A DNA stretch of 64,000 bases from Gammaproteobacteria bacterium (GTDB lineage: Bacteria > Pseudomonadota > Gammaproteobacteria > Pseudomonadales > Cellvibrionaceae). Each line of letters opens with the position of its first letter. The first letter of the stretch is position 1. A program made the translations under genes and the position numbers. The stretch spans positions 248,001-312,000 of the forward strand of contig SEBV01000010.1 of the NCBI GenBank assembly GCA_004172865.1, written 5' to 3'. Below are positions 36,602 through 47,540 of this stretch, piece by piece. The notes under the pieces were generated by a model, which worked only from the letters and a program-made list of their open reading frames with translations, searched no databases and was not told where the DNA came from.

Positions 36602-37858
36602 TTATCGCCCATCAAAAAACGCCTCAACGGAAAGATTAAAGCGCTCGTTTTCCAGATTATCCACGTATCCCAAATGCAATTTTGAGTTGGCAAACCAGGG
36701 CAAGCTTTCAAGCTGGCTGTGATTAGCGGGCAGACGATCAACTTCGCCAAGCAGGTCGCGCACCTCATTGAGCGTTAAGCGAGCCAGGTCGCGGCTCAGT
36801 ACAAACTCGTTTTGCTGAGTGATGGCAATAACATTATTGGATAACAGAACCTCACGGATACGCTGCCATTGATCGCTTGAAAGCCCAAGCTGCAAAAATT
36901 CGCGATTCCTAACACTACTGCCTTTATGGGATGCTTCATGGAACTGCCAAAGCACCAATAAACAAGCAAAAAAATCCGGGTAGCCGCGGTCTTTCATATC
37001 CACTTGATACAGCTCGATACTGCGAACCAAAATGGCTCCACCCAGGATAACCATCCAGCTAATGTTAATCCACAGCAGGAAGAGAGGAACCACAGCAAAT
37101 GCACCGTAGATCAACTTGAAGCTGGAATGCGAAACCATAAATGCAAAGCCGGATTTGATTAACTCAAACACCAGTAGAGTTACTACGCCACCGATAGCCG
37201 CATGCCTGAGCCGAACTTTGCAATTGGGTACGGCGACAAATAATAAGGTGAAGGCTGACGCGGTTAGCAGCCAGGGTATCCATTCAAAAGCGACGTCCAA
37301 CAAACTCAAGCTTTCGTAATGAAGTACAAAAGTACGCAGCGCGATTAGATAGGTTTTCATAAATACAGCGAGGCCAATCAGTAACGGCCCCAAACTTAAA
37401 ATCGCCCAATACAGCAAAAAGTTGGAAACGCCCTTGCGCTGACGTTGCACATTCCAAATCCCATTGAAATTTTGCTCGATATTTTTGAGCATAAAATAAG
37501 CAGATAGCATTAAAAATATCACGCCTACAGCGGTGAGCTTGCGCGCTTGTTGCGAAAAATCGCTGAGGTACTTGGTGATGGTTTGTTCATTGCCGGGCAA
37601 AAGCTGCGAATAAATCAGCGATTGGAATTGATCACCCACTGACGAAAACGCGGGAATAATCGAAAACATGGAATAGCTAACAGTCAGCAAGGGAACAATT
37701 GCAAACAGCGTCATATAAGTGAGGGAGGCAGCGCTTTTTTGGCAATCCTTTTCCCCATAAAGCTTGAACGCCAGAGTGAGGCAACGGCGAATAACACGAT
37801 AATAATGGTTAATTTCAGTAAGCAATGACCTGCCCTCTTTTAACACGCCCGGAATCAT
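36602..37858 (-). CDS. YihY/BrkB-family inner-membrane protein
   Basis: 418-residue polytopic protein of the YihY/virulence-factor BrkB family. The signature KDCQKSAASLTYMTLFAIVP is at about 36-55, followed by about six membrane segments to about 285. A soluble C-terminal winged-helix-like region includes LGLSSDQWQRIREVLLSNNV. Despite an old RNase BN label, family members are membrane proteins of unknown function. It is divergent from the arsC-like gene, a frequent neighbour in pseudomonads. Confidence 0.9.
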   Translation of the reverse strand: MIPGVLKEGRSLLTEINHYYRVIRRCLTLAFKLYGEKDCQKSAASLTYMTLFAIVPLLTVSYSMFSIIPAFSSVGDQFQSLIYSQLLPGNEQTITKYLSDFSQQARKLTAVGVIFLMLSAYFMLKNIEQNFNGIWNVQRQRKGVSNFLLYWAILSLGPLLIGLAVFMKTYLIALRTFVLHYESLSLLDVAFEWIPWLLTASAFTLLFVAVPNCKVRLRHAAIGGVVTLLVFELIKSGFAFMVSHSSFKLIYGAFAVVPLFLLWINISWMVILGGAILVRSIELYQVDMKDRGYPDFFACLLVLWQFHEASHKGSSVRNREFLQLGLSSDQWQRIREVLLSNNVIAITQQNEFVLSRDLARLTLNEVRDLLGEVDRLPANHSQLESLPWFANSKLHLGYVDNLENERFNLSVEAFFDGR

Positions 37859-37898
37859 TTAAGGGCTATAATGCGGTTTTTTATCCAGATTAAATACT

Positions 37899-38880
<982 letters not shown>

Positions 38881-38881
<1 letters not shown>

Positions 38882-39324
38882 TGGGTGATCGCAACAGCAA
38901 AAAAAATACTGAAATTCCGAGCAAAGAAGAGTTAATTAAGGCAAGTGTTCAGGTGAGGCAAAAATTAACAATTGGGCGATGGGTAACGCACCTAAGTTAC
39001 GGCGCAATTTTGGTATTAATAAGCTGGTTGAATTTCTTGCCTGCCGATAGCAGCATTAAATTATGGATAGTAAAAGTAATTCCCCTACTTATTTTTATTC
39101 CCGGCTTTCTGCAACAAAAGTATCGCACTTACAGCTGGTTATGCTTTGCCATTTTGCCATATTTTATTTGGATAACTCCTTTGGTTATGGCTCGCGGTGA
39201 CTGGAGTGATTGGACAATGATAGTGCTCATAGTCATTTTATTTATAGCCGCCATGATGACCAGCCGCTGGATGCAACAGCAATCCCATTTGGATTGGCAA
39301 ATTTCAAATACACCGTCAAACTAA
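38881..39324 (+). CDS. DUF2069 inner-membrane protein
   Basis: 147 residues from the ATG at 38881, which has GGAG upstream. A charged N-terminus (about 1-35) is followed by four hydrophobic segments (about 40-58, 65-82, 88-108, 114-133). The HLSYGAILVLISWLNFL and FIPGFLQQKYRTYSWLCF stretches fit DUF2069. Function unknown. Coupled to wrbA and followed by sppA after 19 bases. Confidence 0.82.
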
Positions 39325-39343
39325 TTTTATATAGGAAGAAATT

Positions 39344-41206
39344 GTGAATTATCCTCAACAAAAACCGCGTGGAGCTTTTCGTCGCTTTTTTAGCGGAATA
39401 GGTTCGGTCTTCACCTTTTTACGCAATCTGGTAATGAATATTTTTTTTATAATATTCCTCTTAATAATTTTTGTAGTGATTGGCAGCAGCGCACCTAAAC
39501 CGCTGCCTGACAGCTTCGCGTTGCGCGTTGCGCCGAGCGGTGTATTGGTGGATCAACGCAGCTACTTGGATACCGCCAGCCTGTTAATGAAAGATGACAA
39601 AGAAGAATCTGAAACTCTAGTGCGCGATGTGGTTGATGCAATCAATTACGCCGCTGAAGACAAACGCGTAGACAGCATCGTTTTAGAATTAGGTGGATTA
39701 CGCGGCGGTGGCATCACCAAGATGAGCGAAATCGGCCAAGCCTTATTAACGTTTAAAGCCAAGAGCAAAAAAATTATTGCGGTGAGCGATAGTTATAGCC
39801 AGGATCAATATTTTTTAGCCAGCTACGCCGATGAAATTTACTTACACAAAATGGGTGAAGTGCAATTAACAGGTTTCGGTCGCTACATGACTTATTACAA
39901 AACCGCACTTGAAAAACTCGGTGTAAATGTTCACGTATTTCGCTCCGGTAAATATAAAGATTACGTAGAGCCCTACTTGCGTGACGATATGTCGGACGAA
40001 TCGCGTGAGCACAATTCACAATGGCTAAATGCCCTTTGGTTGCAATACACAGCAACTGTAGAAGCTCAGCGCAAATTGCCCGACGGTAGCTTAAATAATT
40101 TGATCAACAATTTGGACGTTAAATTAACCGAAGTAAAAGGCGATAGCGCGCAGCTTGCACTCAACGAAAAGTTAGTTGATAAATTAGTCACGCGCAACGA
40201 AATTGATAATTTGCTAATCGAGAAATTTGGCAAAAGCGACGAAGGTGAATTTTACAAAGCTGTTGGCGTTCATTCTTATTTAGCCGAAACCCACTTGCAC
40301 AAAATGCCTAAAGCAGAACAAGTTGGTTTGATAGTCGCTTCTGGCACTATTCAAGATGGTTATCAACAAGAGGGCTCAATTGGAAGCGAAAACTTCGTAG
40401 AACTTTTACGCGGCGTTAAAGACGATAAATCGATTAAAGCCTTGGTTATCCGCGTAGACAGTGGCGGTGGCAGTGCGTTTGCGTCTGAAATTATTCGCGG
40501 TGAAATTGAAGCGATTCACGCGCAAAAAATCCCAATCTTTATTTCAATGGGCAGTGTTGCAGCATCAGGCGGTTATTGGCTGGCAACTGCTGGCGATGAA
40601 ATTTGGGCAACTCCCACAACAATCACTGGCTCAATTGGCGTGTTCGGTGCCTTCCCTACACTTGAAAATAGCTTACAAAAAATTGGTTTAAATACCGATG
40701 GAATTAGTACGACCGAATTAGGCGGCGCTCCCAGTATTGAACGCCCACTCGCGCCTAAAATGAATACTGTTATTCAATCTGGTGTTGATCATACCTATCA
40801 AAGCTTTATTAAATTAGTTGCTAATGCGCGCAAAAAAGAAGTGGCGGAAATTCATGAAATAGCACAAGGCCATGTATGGACAGGCGCGAAGGCAAAAGAA
40901 ATTGGATTGGTCGATCACCTCGGCACTTTAAACGAAGTGATTGCGGCAGCGGCATCACGTGCTGAATTAAAGGAATACAGTGTGCAGTTGATTACTCAAA
41001 AACTTTCACCTAAAGAAGAATTTATTCGTAAAATTCTCGGTGACGACGCAAAAGTTTTTGTGCCGAAATCGCTGCTAAAACCTTTAGTTGATTTGCAAAC
41101 GGTGCAACAAGAGTTGTCACCATTGTTGAAACCTTTATTGGCATTGCAACACCTGACCGACCCACAAGGAATTTACGCGAGCTGCCTGGAATGCGTCAGT
41201 CCTTAA
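39344..41206 (+). CDS. sppA: Signal peptide peptidase SppA, 67K type (protease IV)
   Basis: Membrane-anchored serine protease that degrades cleaved signal peptides. 620 residues from a GTG at 39344 with AGGAAG upstream. One N-terminal membrane anchor (about 23-45) precedes tandem S49 domains. The catalytic lysine is Lys203 (FRSGKYKDYVEPYL) in the first domain, and the nucleophile is Ser408 (SVAASGGYWLATAGDEI) in the second. This is the Ser/Lys dyad of the E. coli-type long enzyme. Last gene of the arsC-wrbA-DUF2069-sppA run, followed by a strong terminator. Confidence 0.95.
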   Translation: MNYPQQKPRGAFRRFFSGIGSVFTFLRNLVMNIFFIIFLLIIFVVIGSSAPKPLPDSFALRVAPSGVLVDQRSYLDTASLLMKDDKEESETLVRDVVDAINYAAEDKRVDSIVLELGGLRGGGITKMSEIGQALLTFKAKSKKIIAVSDSYSQDQYFLASYADEIYLHKMGEVQLTGFGRYMTYYKTALEKLGVNVHVFRSGKYKDYVEPYLRDDMSDESREHNSQWLNALWLQYTATVEAQRKLPDGSLNNLINNLDVKLTEVKGDSAQLALNEKLVDKLVTRNEIDNLLIEKFGKSDEGEFYKAVGVHSYLAETHLHKMPKAEQVGLIVASGTIQDGYQQEGSIGSENFVELLRGVKDDKSIKALVIRVDSGGGSAFASEIIRGEIEAIHAQKIPIFISMGSVAASGGYWLATAGDEIWATPTTITGSIGVFGAFPTLENSLQKIGLNTDGISTTELGGAPSIERPLAPKMNTVIQSGVDHTYQSFIKLVANARKKEVAEIHEIAQGHVWTGAKAKEIGLVDHLGTLNEVIAAAASRAELKEYSVQLITQKLSPKEEFIRKILGDDAKVFVPKSLLKPLVDLQTVQQELSPLLKPLLALQHLTDPQGIYASCLECVSP

Positions 41207-41241
41207 GTGTTAGCTCTTAGTTGTAATACTTAGTAAAAAAT

Positions 41242-41278
41242 AAAAAAAGCGCGCCATTAATATGAGCGCGCTTTTTTT
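41242..41278. terminator. Bidirectional terminator between sppA and the VOC gene
   Basis: Inverted repeat AAAAAAAGCGCGC (41242-41254) and GCGCGCTTTTTTT (41266-41278), 11-base loop, with seven A on one side and seven T on the other. It lies 36 bases past sppA and 32 bases past the convergent gene, so it can serve both. Confidence 0.93.
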
Positions 41279-41309
41279 GACTGTTATTTTTCAATCTACT
41301 ACAAAATAA

Positions 41310-41735
41310 TTAATGATCTTCGACCAAAGTCAGCATCCAGCTAACGCCGAAACGATCTATTAGCATTCCATATAGCGGCGACCAAAATGTACTGCCCAAT
41401 GCCATCAAAATGTGGCCTCCATCAGCAAGTGCGCTAAACGCACTTTCAACTTCCATCACTGTCGGAAAAGCAAGCGAAAGACTAAAACCTTTAAAGCCAA
41501 TGTCATCATTGCGACCATCCGACACCATTATTCGGTGACCCGCGATAGTCATTGAAGCGTGCATAACCTTATTTTCAAAGCCGGGCTGAATTACCCCAGG
41601 TGGTAATGGTTGAGGGCTGTCGTTAAATAGCATAACCATCTCCACCTGTGCTCCAAGCGCTTTACGGTAAAACTCAATCGCCTCTTCACAACGACCGCCA
41701 AAAAACAAATAGGGTTCGATTATTGCCTGAGCCAT
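41310..41735 (-). CDS. VOC-superfamily protein, PhnB-like
   Basis: 141 residues with the PhnB/3-demethylubiquinone-9-methyltransferase-like glyoxalase fold. Visible are IEPYLFFGGRCEEAIEFYRK, VMHASMTIAGHRIMVSDG, and the C-terminal SPLYGMLIDRFGVSWMLTLV. The catalytic or binding activity of most PhnB-like proteins is not established. It is a single gene, convergent to sppA. Confidence 0.87.
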   Translation of the reverse strand: MAQAIIEPYLFFGGRCEEAIEFYRKALGAQVEMVMLFNDSPQPLPPGVIQPGFENKVMHASMTIAGHRIMVSDGRNDDIGFKGFSLSLAFPTVMEVESAFSALADGGHILMALGSTFWSPLYGMLIDRFGVSWMLTLVEDH

Positions 41736-42026
41736 AGCGCCTCCAAAATAGATTGCGGTGATGATTTAAAGAAACAAAGCCTGGATTATACAAAGATTTT
41801 CAAAATCAGTTTTTTGTACGCCTGTATCGCATAGCCGAATAAACAAATATATACTCGGAAACGCAACTTGGTGCCACTCATACCTACAATAATAAATATG
41901 CTTTATAACCCGGATGAATAGGCCGCACGAATAAGCCCAGCTATACATTGCATCCAGCTTTCAATTAGTTTTAGCCAAGAACAACTTCCAACGATTCATT
42001 TTTAATAATAACCATGGAGTGATCTT

Positions 42027-42800
42027 ATGAAAACAATGACCATTATCGGGCGAGCTTTTATCGCAATCGCCATGATTGTATTCGGCGTGCAGCATTTTGT
42101 TTATCTCGAATTTGTAACTCGCGCGTTTCCAGTCATACCGCTCTGGATTCCCGGCCATATTATTTTTGTATGCATTTTAGGTGCATTTTTAATTATCACC
42201 GGTGTTGCTGTTTTACTGCAAATCAAAGCGCGCACCCTAAGTGTATTCCTGGGTAGCACAATTTTGCTAACGTTTCTGCTCCTACTTTTACCATCGTTAT
42301 TAACTAACTTAAATAACGGAATGGTATGGACTAATGCGGGAAAAGCACTGGTATTAGCAGGAGCGAATTTTTTGGTAGCTGCAAGCTTCGCCAAAGATAG
42401 CAACAATAATGTAATTAATGTACTGGAAAAACTGATTCCTTTAGGAAAATATTTTTTAGCAGGATTTTTTATTTTAGCGGGCATACTGCATTTTATTTAC
42501 GCGCCATTCGTTGCAATGCTAATTCCAAAGTGGATTCCTGCACCGCTGTTCTGGACTTACTTCGCAGGTGTCGCACTCATAGTAGGTGCAATTGGTATGC
42601 TAATTCCGCGCACACAATTTTTGGCAGCTACGCTCTCAGCGATTATGGTTTTTATTTTGGTAATTATTTTGCATATTCCACGCGCCTTAGCGGACCTGCA
42701 CCAACCCAATGAAACAACTGCTACTTTTGAAGCCTTGGCGATGTGTGGGATGGCAATTTTAATTGCTGTATTTGCAAAACAAGCTAAACGAATTAGCTAG
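42027..42800 (+). CDS. DoxX-like membrane protein with internal duplication
   Basis: 257 residues, eight or so hydrophobic segments, GGAG upstream of the ATG. The two halves look homologous: GVQHFVYLEFVTRAFPVIPL (about 20-39) is echoed by GILHFIYAPFVAMLIPKWIP (about 153-172), each followed by a helix containing a G-x-x-L/I-I-x-G pattern. This resembles DoxX/DUF4267-type membrane proteins fused head to tail. Function unknown. It ends two bases before the convergent stop of the hybrid kinase gene. Confidence 0.7.
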   Translation: MKTMTIIGRAFIAIAMIVFGVQHFVYLEFVTRAFPVIPLWIPGHIIFVCILGAFLIITGVAVLLQIKARTLSVFLGSTILLTFLLLLLPSLLTNLNNGMVWTNAGKALVLAGANFLVAASFAKDSNNNVINVLEKLIPLGKYFLAGFFILAGILHFIYAPFVAMLIPKWIPAPLFWTYFAGVALIVGAIGMLIPRTQFLAATLSAIMVFILVIILHIPRALADLHQPNETTATFEALAMCGMAILIAVFAKQAKRIS

Positions 42801-42802
42801 AA

Positions 42803-45800
42803 CTAACGATTAGCAAGCCAAATATTAGCGGCGGCAATAGTTGCCGCTAATTCTTCTGCTAGGCTTTTACACAACTGATCAACTCCGTCCAGATTATTAT
42901 CAGCAATATTATTCTCAAGCACTCTTGATGCATCAGCAAAACGCTTTGCGCCAAGCGTACCAATTGAGCCGCGCATGGTGTGTAGCAACCGCGCCATATC
43001 TTCATAACGTTTTTCTTGCAGTGCCAGCTCAACTTTTTCCATGGATGCGACACTACTATTTACGAGATTACGAATCAAACCAATCGTTTTTTCAATTTGC
43101 GCGCTGTTGCCTGCAACCATAGAAAATAATTGATCGACATTAAAAATTCCATTTGGGCTTTGTGATGGCTCGGTGACGATTTCAAATTTGTCTTTATCAA
43201 TCAGCGCTGAATTGTGATTGCCCAGATAACGATGAATTGTAGCGAGCATTTGCTCGACTTCTATAGGCTTGGCAATTAAATCATTCATGCCCGATGCAAT
43301 ACATTTCTCCCGCTCAAATTCGGTAACGCCTGCCGTCATCGCTAATACCGGCAGCGTCAACTCTAACTCATTACGTATAAAATGAGTTGCGGTGAAGCCA
43401 TCCATTACTGGCATTTGAACGTCCATTAACACCAAATCATAACCATGGTTTTTATTGCGTAATAAATCCACCGCTTGTTTTCCGTCGTCGACGATATCAA
43501 CCTTTGCACCGGCTTGCTCTAACAAACCTTTCGCCACAATTTGATTAAACGGATTGTCTTCCACCAACAATAAATTTCCGTTTATGCGGGTTTGAATTGT
43601 CTTATCCAACTCAGGTAGCGCGGATGCATTTTTTCCATGCCGCACCAGAACTTCATGCAAACTATCGAACAAGCTTGAGGATGTAATAGGTTTGAATAAA
43701 TATGCATCTGGTTGAAAGGATACTTCACTTTTTACGAGTTGATTTCGCCCAAACGCATTCATCATAAGAATTATCGGTAGCGGAATTTCTGTTTCCGTAC
43801 GTCTAATTATTTGCGATAGATTTTCGCCTTCAAGCGCGGGAATTTTCCAGTCGATGAGAATCGCATCGTAGGATTCATGAGTTTTATTTTTGTGTTGAAT
43901 TAATTCAATAGCAGCTTCTGCTGTTGCACCGCAATCCGCCTGCCATTGCCATGTTTTAATTGTTTTTTGTAAATAATCTAATGTGGTTTGATTGTCATCT
44001 ACCACCAGAAGTTTTAATTTACCCAGCAGTTTTTGTGAGCGAACTACTTCTTCATCGTTACCTGCAATAATCAGCGGTACCGTTACTGCAAATTCACTAC
44101 CCTTCCCCAAAATACTTCTTATTTCAATTTTCCCACCCATTAATTCCGCAAGGCGGCGCGAAATTGTTAAACCCAAACCAGTACCACCAAACTTTCGCGT
44201 CATTGATGAATCGGCTTGGGTAAAGGGCGAAAACAATCTGTCCTGTTGCTCCTGGGTCATACCTATACCGGTATCACTTACGCAAAAATGTAACTGAATG
44301 TTGTTAGTATCGCGCGCCACTGTTTTAACCAGAACAGAAACTTCGCCATGTTCAGTAAACTTAATAGCATTGCCAACTAAATTTACTAAAATTTGTTGTA
44401 GACGATGAGCATCCCCGATAAAAATTTTAGGAACATCAGGTTCAATGCCTATCGCCAATTCCAAATTTTTATCGCCTGCATTTACACTCATGATAGTGGC
44501 AAGTGAATGCATGACATCCCCCAACCGAAATTGTGTTGGCGATAATTCCATGCGACCTGCTTCAATTTTTGAAAAATCCAGCACGTCATTTAAAATACTT
44601 AACAATGATTTTCCTGACGAACTTATCATCTCCAAATATTTTTGTTGGTCTGCAGAGAGTTCAGTTCGTGTCAGCAGTTCTGCCATACCCAGCACAGCAT
44701 TAAGTGGTGTGCGAATTTCGTGGCTCATATTGGCAACGAATTCGCTTTTAGCCTGATTAGCAAGCTCGGCTCTTTCCATCGCTGTGCGCAATTCTAAATC
44801 CGCTCGTTTACGCTCAGTAATGTCGCGTACTATGCCTACAAATAAATGTTTGTTTTCAATATTTATGGCGTTGATGGCAAGCTCAAGAAAAAATGTTTTA
44901 CCACTTTTATGCAAGCCCGGAAGCTCGACACTTTTTCTACCCACTACAGTTGGTTCCCCACCAGATAGATAACGCTTCATGCCCGCATCGTGTGCGGCTT
45001 GCATTTCTGTGGGCATAAGTATTTTGATGTTTGCACCCACCGCTTCTTCATTGCTGTAGCCGAAAATAACAGAAGCTGCGTGATTAAATGATTCGATAAC
45101 ACCGCGCTCATCTAACGTGATGATGCCCTCACCTACGTTATCCATAATCGTACGAATACGCAGTTCTTTATTGGTTGCTTCGCGCTCTGAACGCAACAGC
45201 TTTGACGCGAGCGGAATTATTTGTGCACGCAATAAAAAAACCCCACCTGCGGCTAAAAATAGCAGCATGGGAATGCTCCATTTAAATTGCTCGCGAATGG
45301 GTTCCAGAAGCTCTTCGGTATCTTTTTTTACTACTATGCCCAAACCAGTGTTTGAGAGTGGGCCGTAAGCTGCGACCACATTTATGTCGCGATAATCCAG
45401 CCCGCGATAAATGCCCGTATTTCCGCCTACCGCAAAGGTCATAGCAGTAGTTTTGCCGCTTTTGACTTCACGCTCAGACTCATAAACCTGAGGATGAGAT
45501 CTATCTGGAAAACATAAGAGGCGGGAATTCTTGGAAATGCACATACGCAATTCGCTAGTTGCTCCCAACTCTTCGCTCAACACAATGTGACGCAATGATT
45601 CCTCTAAGACCAACGAGCCATTTAATGCTCCATCGCTACCGATAATGGGCACAGTTGTTTTTAGAAAAAGACCATCAGACCACATTAAAACGGCAGGTAC
45701 ATTCAAACCTAAGTCAATATCCAAATCAGGGCTTTGAATAAAAGATCCCGTGCTTAAAAGTTCGCGATGATTAACATCGTAAATAATAATTGCAGAAACG

Positions 45801-46741
45801 CCCATGTTAAGCACGCTTTGACCAGCAAGATTAAGCTCGTCGATATTAGCTTGGTCATTTGGGTTTTTCGCAAGATCATGAGACAGACGAATCACGCTAG
45901 GCCGGCCAGCCACTCCAAATGCCTTATTGGTTGATTGCTCAACTTCCAGATTAAATAGTGTTGTTTGATTTTTAACTGCTGACGTAAGATTCTGGGCCAA
46001 GACTCTTTCAAAAGTAGCTTGCTGCGCTGCAAACCCCGACACCCCTGCTGTGAGCGCGACTACCAATAAAAGCGCCGTACCTACAAAAACTATTTTGTCG
46101 CTGTCCGTAAAATAACGGCGCGACTGGTACCACTCCGAGTGATACCAGCCATCCCACAAACCCAAGGCCAAAAATATCATTGCGGTAGCAGTGTGAGCGG
46201 CCATGCGAGTTGCTTTGAAACCGTAGAGCAAATCCAGTTGAAGTAAATACCCAAGCAAGCCGGCAATGCCAATGAATAACAATAAAAATGTTAAACATTG
46301 AATGGCTATTCCTCTAACGCGGCTATTCACCTGGCGGGATAAAACCAAAATACTACTCGCCAAAAAAAATGCCACTGCAGTATTTAACGCCATTCGGCCA
46401 GGATTTGGGTTGCCATCTTTGAGCCAGTTATGCGCGGTCGGGAAATCTAGTCCTAGACCCATCCCCACAATATTTTCAACTATGGCAACGGCAGCGATAA
46501 CAAGTACCCACCAACCAATCGCGCTTCGTAGAAAAGCTGACCAGCCAACATTTAACGCGGGAACAATAAGCGCGACACCCAGCAACACGAAACACATTGC
46601 AGCGCTCAAAACCATTCCGACGAAATCTGGCTTTATTTGCACAAGCAAAGGATTGTGCAAAAACCAGCCGAGGATAACCAGAAGCCCCAGCAGGAAATTT
46701 AAGACACCAGCCCATGTTTGACTACTTGTGAGTATTTTCAT
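42803..46741 (-). CDS. Hybrid sensor histidine kinase with PAS, two receiver domains and HPt
   Basis: About 1313 residues from the ATG at 46741, which has AAGG five bases upstream. Seven to eight membrane segments fill about 10-255. A periplasmic CHASE-like sensor (about 265-490) ends at another membrane helix (about 492-510). A PAS domain (about 535-650, MDNVGEGIITLDERGVIESF) is followed by HisKA with phospho-acceptor His674 (SHEIRTPLNAVLG) and an HATPase domain (N-box VGNAIKFTEHG, G-boxes DTGIGM and GGTGLGL). REC1 has Asp964 (LIDWKIP), REC2 has Asp1107 (LMDVQMPVMDG), and HPt has His1254 (RLLHTMRGS). All phosphorelay residues are present, as in BarA-like kinases. No cognate response regulator is adjacent. 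Confidence 0.92.
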   Translation of the reverse strand: MKILTSSQTWAGVLNFLLGLLVILGWFLHNPLLVQIKPDFVGMVLSAAMCFVLLGVALIVPALNVGWSAFLRSAIGWWVLVIAAVAIVENIVGMGLGLDFPTAHNWLKDGNPNPGRMALNTAVAFFLASSILVLSRQVNSRVRGIAIQCLTFLLLFIGIAGLLGYLLQLDLLYGFKATRMAAHTATAMIFLALGLWDGWYHSEWYQSRRYFTDSDKIVFVGTALLLVVALTAGVSGFAAQQATFERVLAQNLTSAVKNQTTLFNLEVEQSTNKAFGVAGRPSVIRLSHDLAKNPNDQANIDELNLAGQSVLNMGVSAIIIYDVNHRELLSTGSFIQSPDLDIDLGLNVPAVLMWSDGLFLKTTVPIIGSDGALNGSLVLEESLRHIVLSEELGATSELRMCISKNSRLLCFPDRSHPQVYESEREVKSGKTTAMTFAVGGNTGIYRGLDYRDINVVAAYGPLSNTGLGIVVKKDTEELLEPIREQFKWSIPMLLFLAAGGVFLLRAQIIPLASKLLRSEREATNKELRIRTIMDNVGEGIITLDERGVIESFNHAASVIFGYSNEEAVGANIKILMPTEMQAAHDAGMKRYLSGGEPTVVGRKSVELPGLHKSGKTFFLELAINAINIENKHLFVGIVRDITERKRADLELRTAMERAELANQAKSEFVANMSHEIRTPLNAVLGMAELLTRTELSADQQKYLEMISSSGKSLLSILNDVLDFSKIEAGRMELSPTQFRLGDVMHSLATIMSVNAGDKNLELAIGIEPDVPKIFIGDAHRLQQILVNLVGNAIKFTEHGEVSVLVKTVARDTNNIQLHFCVSDTGIGMTQEQQDRLFSPFTQADSSMTRKFGGTGLGLTISRRLAELMGGKIEIRSILGKGSEFAVTVPLIIAGNDEEVVRSQKLLGKLKLLVVDDNQTTLDYLQKTIKTWQWQADCGATAEAAIELIQHKNKTHESYDAILIDWKIPALEGENLSQIIRRTETEIPLPIILMMNAFGRNQLVKSEVSFQPDAYLFKPITSSSLFDSLHEVLVRHGKNASALPELDKTIQTRINGNLLLVEDNPFNQIVAKGLLEQAGAKVDIVDDGKQAVDLLRNKNHGYDLVLMDVQMPVMDGFTATHFIRNELELTLPVLAMTAGVTEFEREKCIASGMNDLIAKPIEVEQMLATIHRYLGNHNSALIDKDKFEIVTEPSQSPNGIFNVDQLFSMVAGNSAQIEKTIGLIRNLVNSSVASMEKVELALQEKRYEDMARLLHTMRGSIGTLGAKRFADASRVLENNIADNNLDGVDQLCKSLAEELAATIAAANIWLANR

Positions 46742-46810
46742 TAACACCTTGGCGGCCAGAAACTTGTATAAGTTGGCGCGAAACAGACGAATAGAGTGAA
46801 ATGAGGGTGC

Positions 46811-46840
46811 TGTGAACCAGTACAGATCAGCAGGTTCACA
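46811..46840. promoter_or_regulatory. Inverted repeat upstream of the hybrid kinase gene
   Basis: Perfect 8-bp arms TGTGAACC and GGTTCACA with a 14-base spacer, centred about 85 bases before the kinase start codon. No T-run follows in either direction, so an operator for a dimeric regulator is more likely than a terminator. The regulator is unknown. Confidence 0.35.
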
Positions 46841-46903
46841 ACCAAATGTTTATTCAGAATAGGCTGAAACAGTAAGCTTCGCCATTTAATGGAGGGTTGA
46901 ATC

Positions 46904-46934
46904 AGAAAACGAACGAGCCACGTCGGACTCGCTC
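46904..46934 (-). terminator. Probable terminator of the PEP-CTERM gene
   Basis: On the minus strand GAGCGAGTC pairs with GGCTCGTTC (46934-46926 with 46919-46911) through nine pairs including two G-U, with a short loop, followed by GTTTTCTG. It lies 21 bases past the stop of the PEP-CTERM gene. Confidence 0.55.
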
Positions 46935-46955
46935 ATGCATATTGCAGATAAAAGA

Positions 46956-47540
46956 TTAACTTTTGCGGGCTTTAACTCGAATTTTCTTAAAGAAGATAGC
47001 GAATAAGCCCATCATTAATAGGATGACAGCTGAAGGCTCTGGCACTTCAGAGCGGGTTACATCCACCGAAAAAGTGACATCACCCAGCCAAATCTTGCCG
47101 TTGTAAACGCTAAGAAATTCTTCCGCTTTACCGAATAAATCAAGATTGAGTTCGCACTCACCATTATTATAATTTTCTCGCTGGCAATAAGATTCATCTT
47201 TGCGCCAACTGGTACGCTGCGTAATTACTTCGGGGTTTATATCGTAATAGTTAGTACGGCCATCAAAAATATAAGAATTAAATTGAATCGTTTCTACTGT
47301 ACTCGGGTCATCGTAATCGTCGAAGTCATCTATTGTTTTGCTAAAGTCATAACTTAACTCAACAGAATTGATGCTATCTGTTAAATTATTGTACCCATGT
47401 TTAGTTAAATCAAAATCAAAAACACGAGAACCTAAATCCAGAGTCTTGTTAACAGAAATAACATCCGTGATAACGAGTGCTTGAGAGCTAATCGGTATTA
47501 AACATGCGCACGCAATCAGCAATGAACTTAACTTATTCAT
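46956..47540 (-). CDS. PEP-CTERM sorting-domain protein
   Basis: 194 residues from the ATG at 47540 with AGGGG upstream. A Sec signal peptide (about 1-21, ending SSQA) precedes an acidic, beta-rich body with a CQRENYNNGECEL cysteine pair. The C-terminus carries the full PEP-CTERM signal: VPEPSAVILLMMGLFAIFF, then a basic tail KKIRVKARKS. Such proteins are processed by an exosortase and sent to the surface with exopolysaccharide. No exosortase or EPS cluster lies in the window, so the processing enzyme must be elsewhere. The function of the body is unknown. Confidence 0.85.
   Translation of the reverse strand: MNKLSSLLIACACLIPISSQALVITDVISVNKTLDLGSRVFDFDLTKHGYNNLTDSINSVELSYDFSKTIDDFDDYDDPSTVETIQFNSYIFDGRTNYYDINPEVITQRTSWRKDESYCQRENYNNGECELNLDLFGKAEEFLSVYNGKIWLGDVTFSVDVTRSEVPEPSAVILLMMGLFAIFFKKIRVKARKS

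Noticed and set aside
41766-41948. 60-codon minus-strand frame upstream of the PhnB-like gene
   Set aside because: No start context, no similarity that I recognise, and it lies in the expected promoter region.
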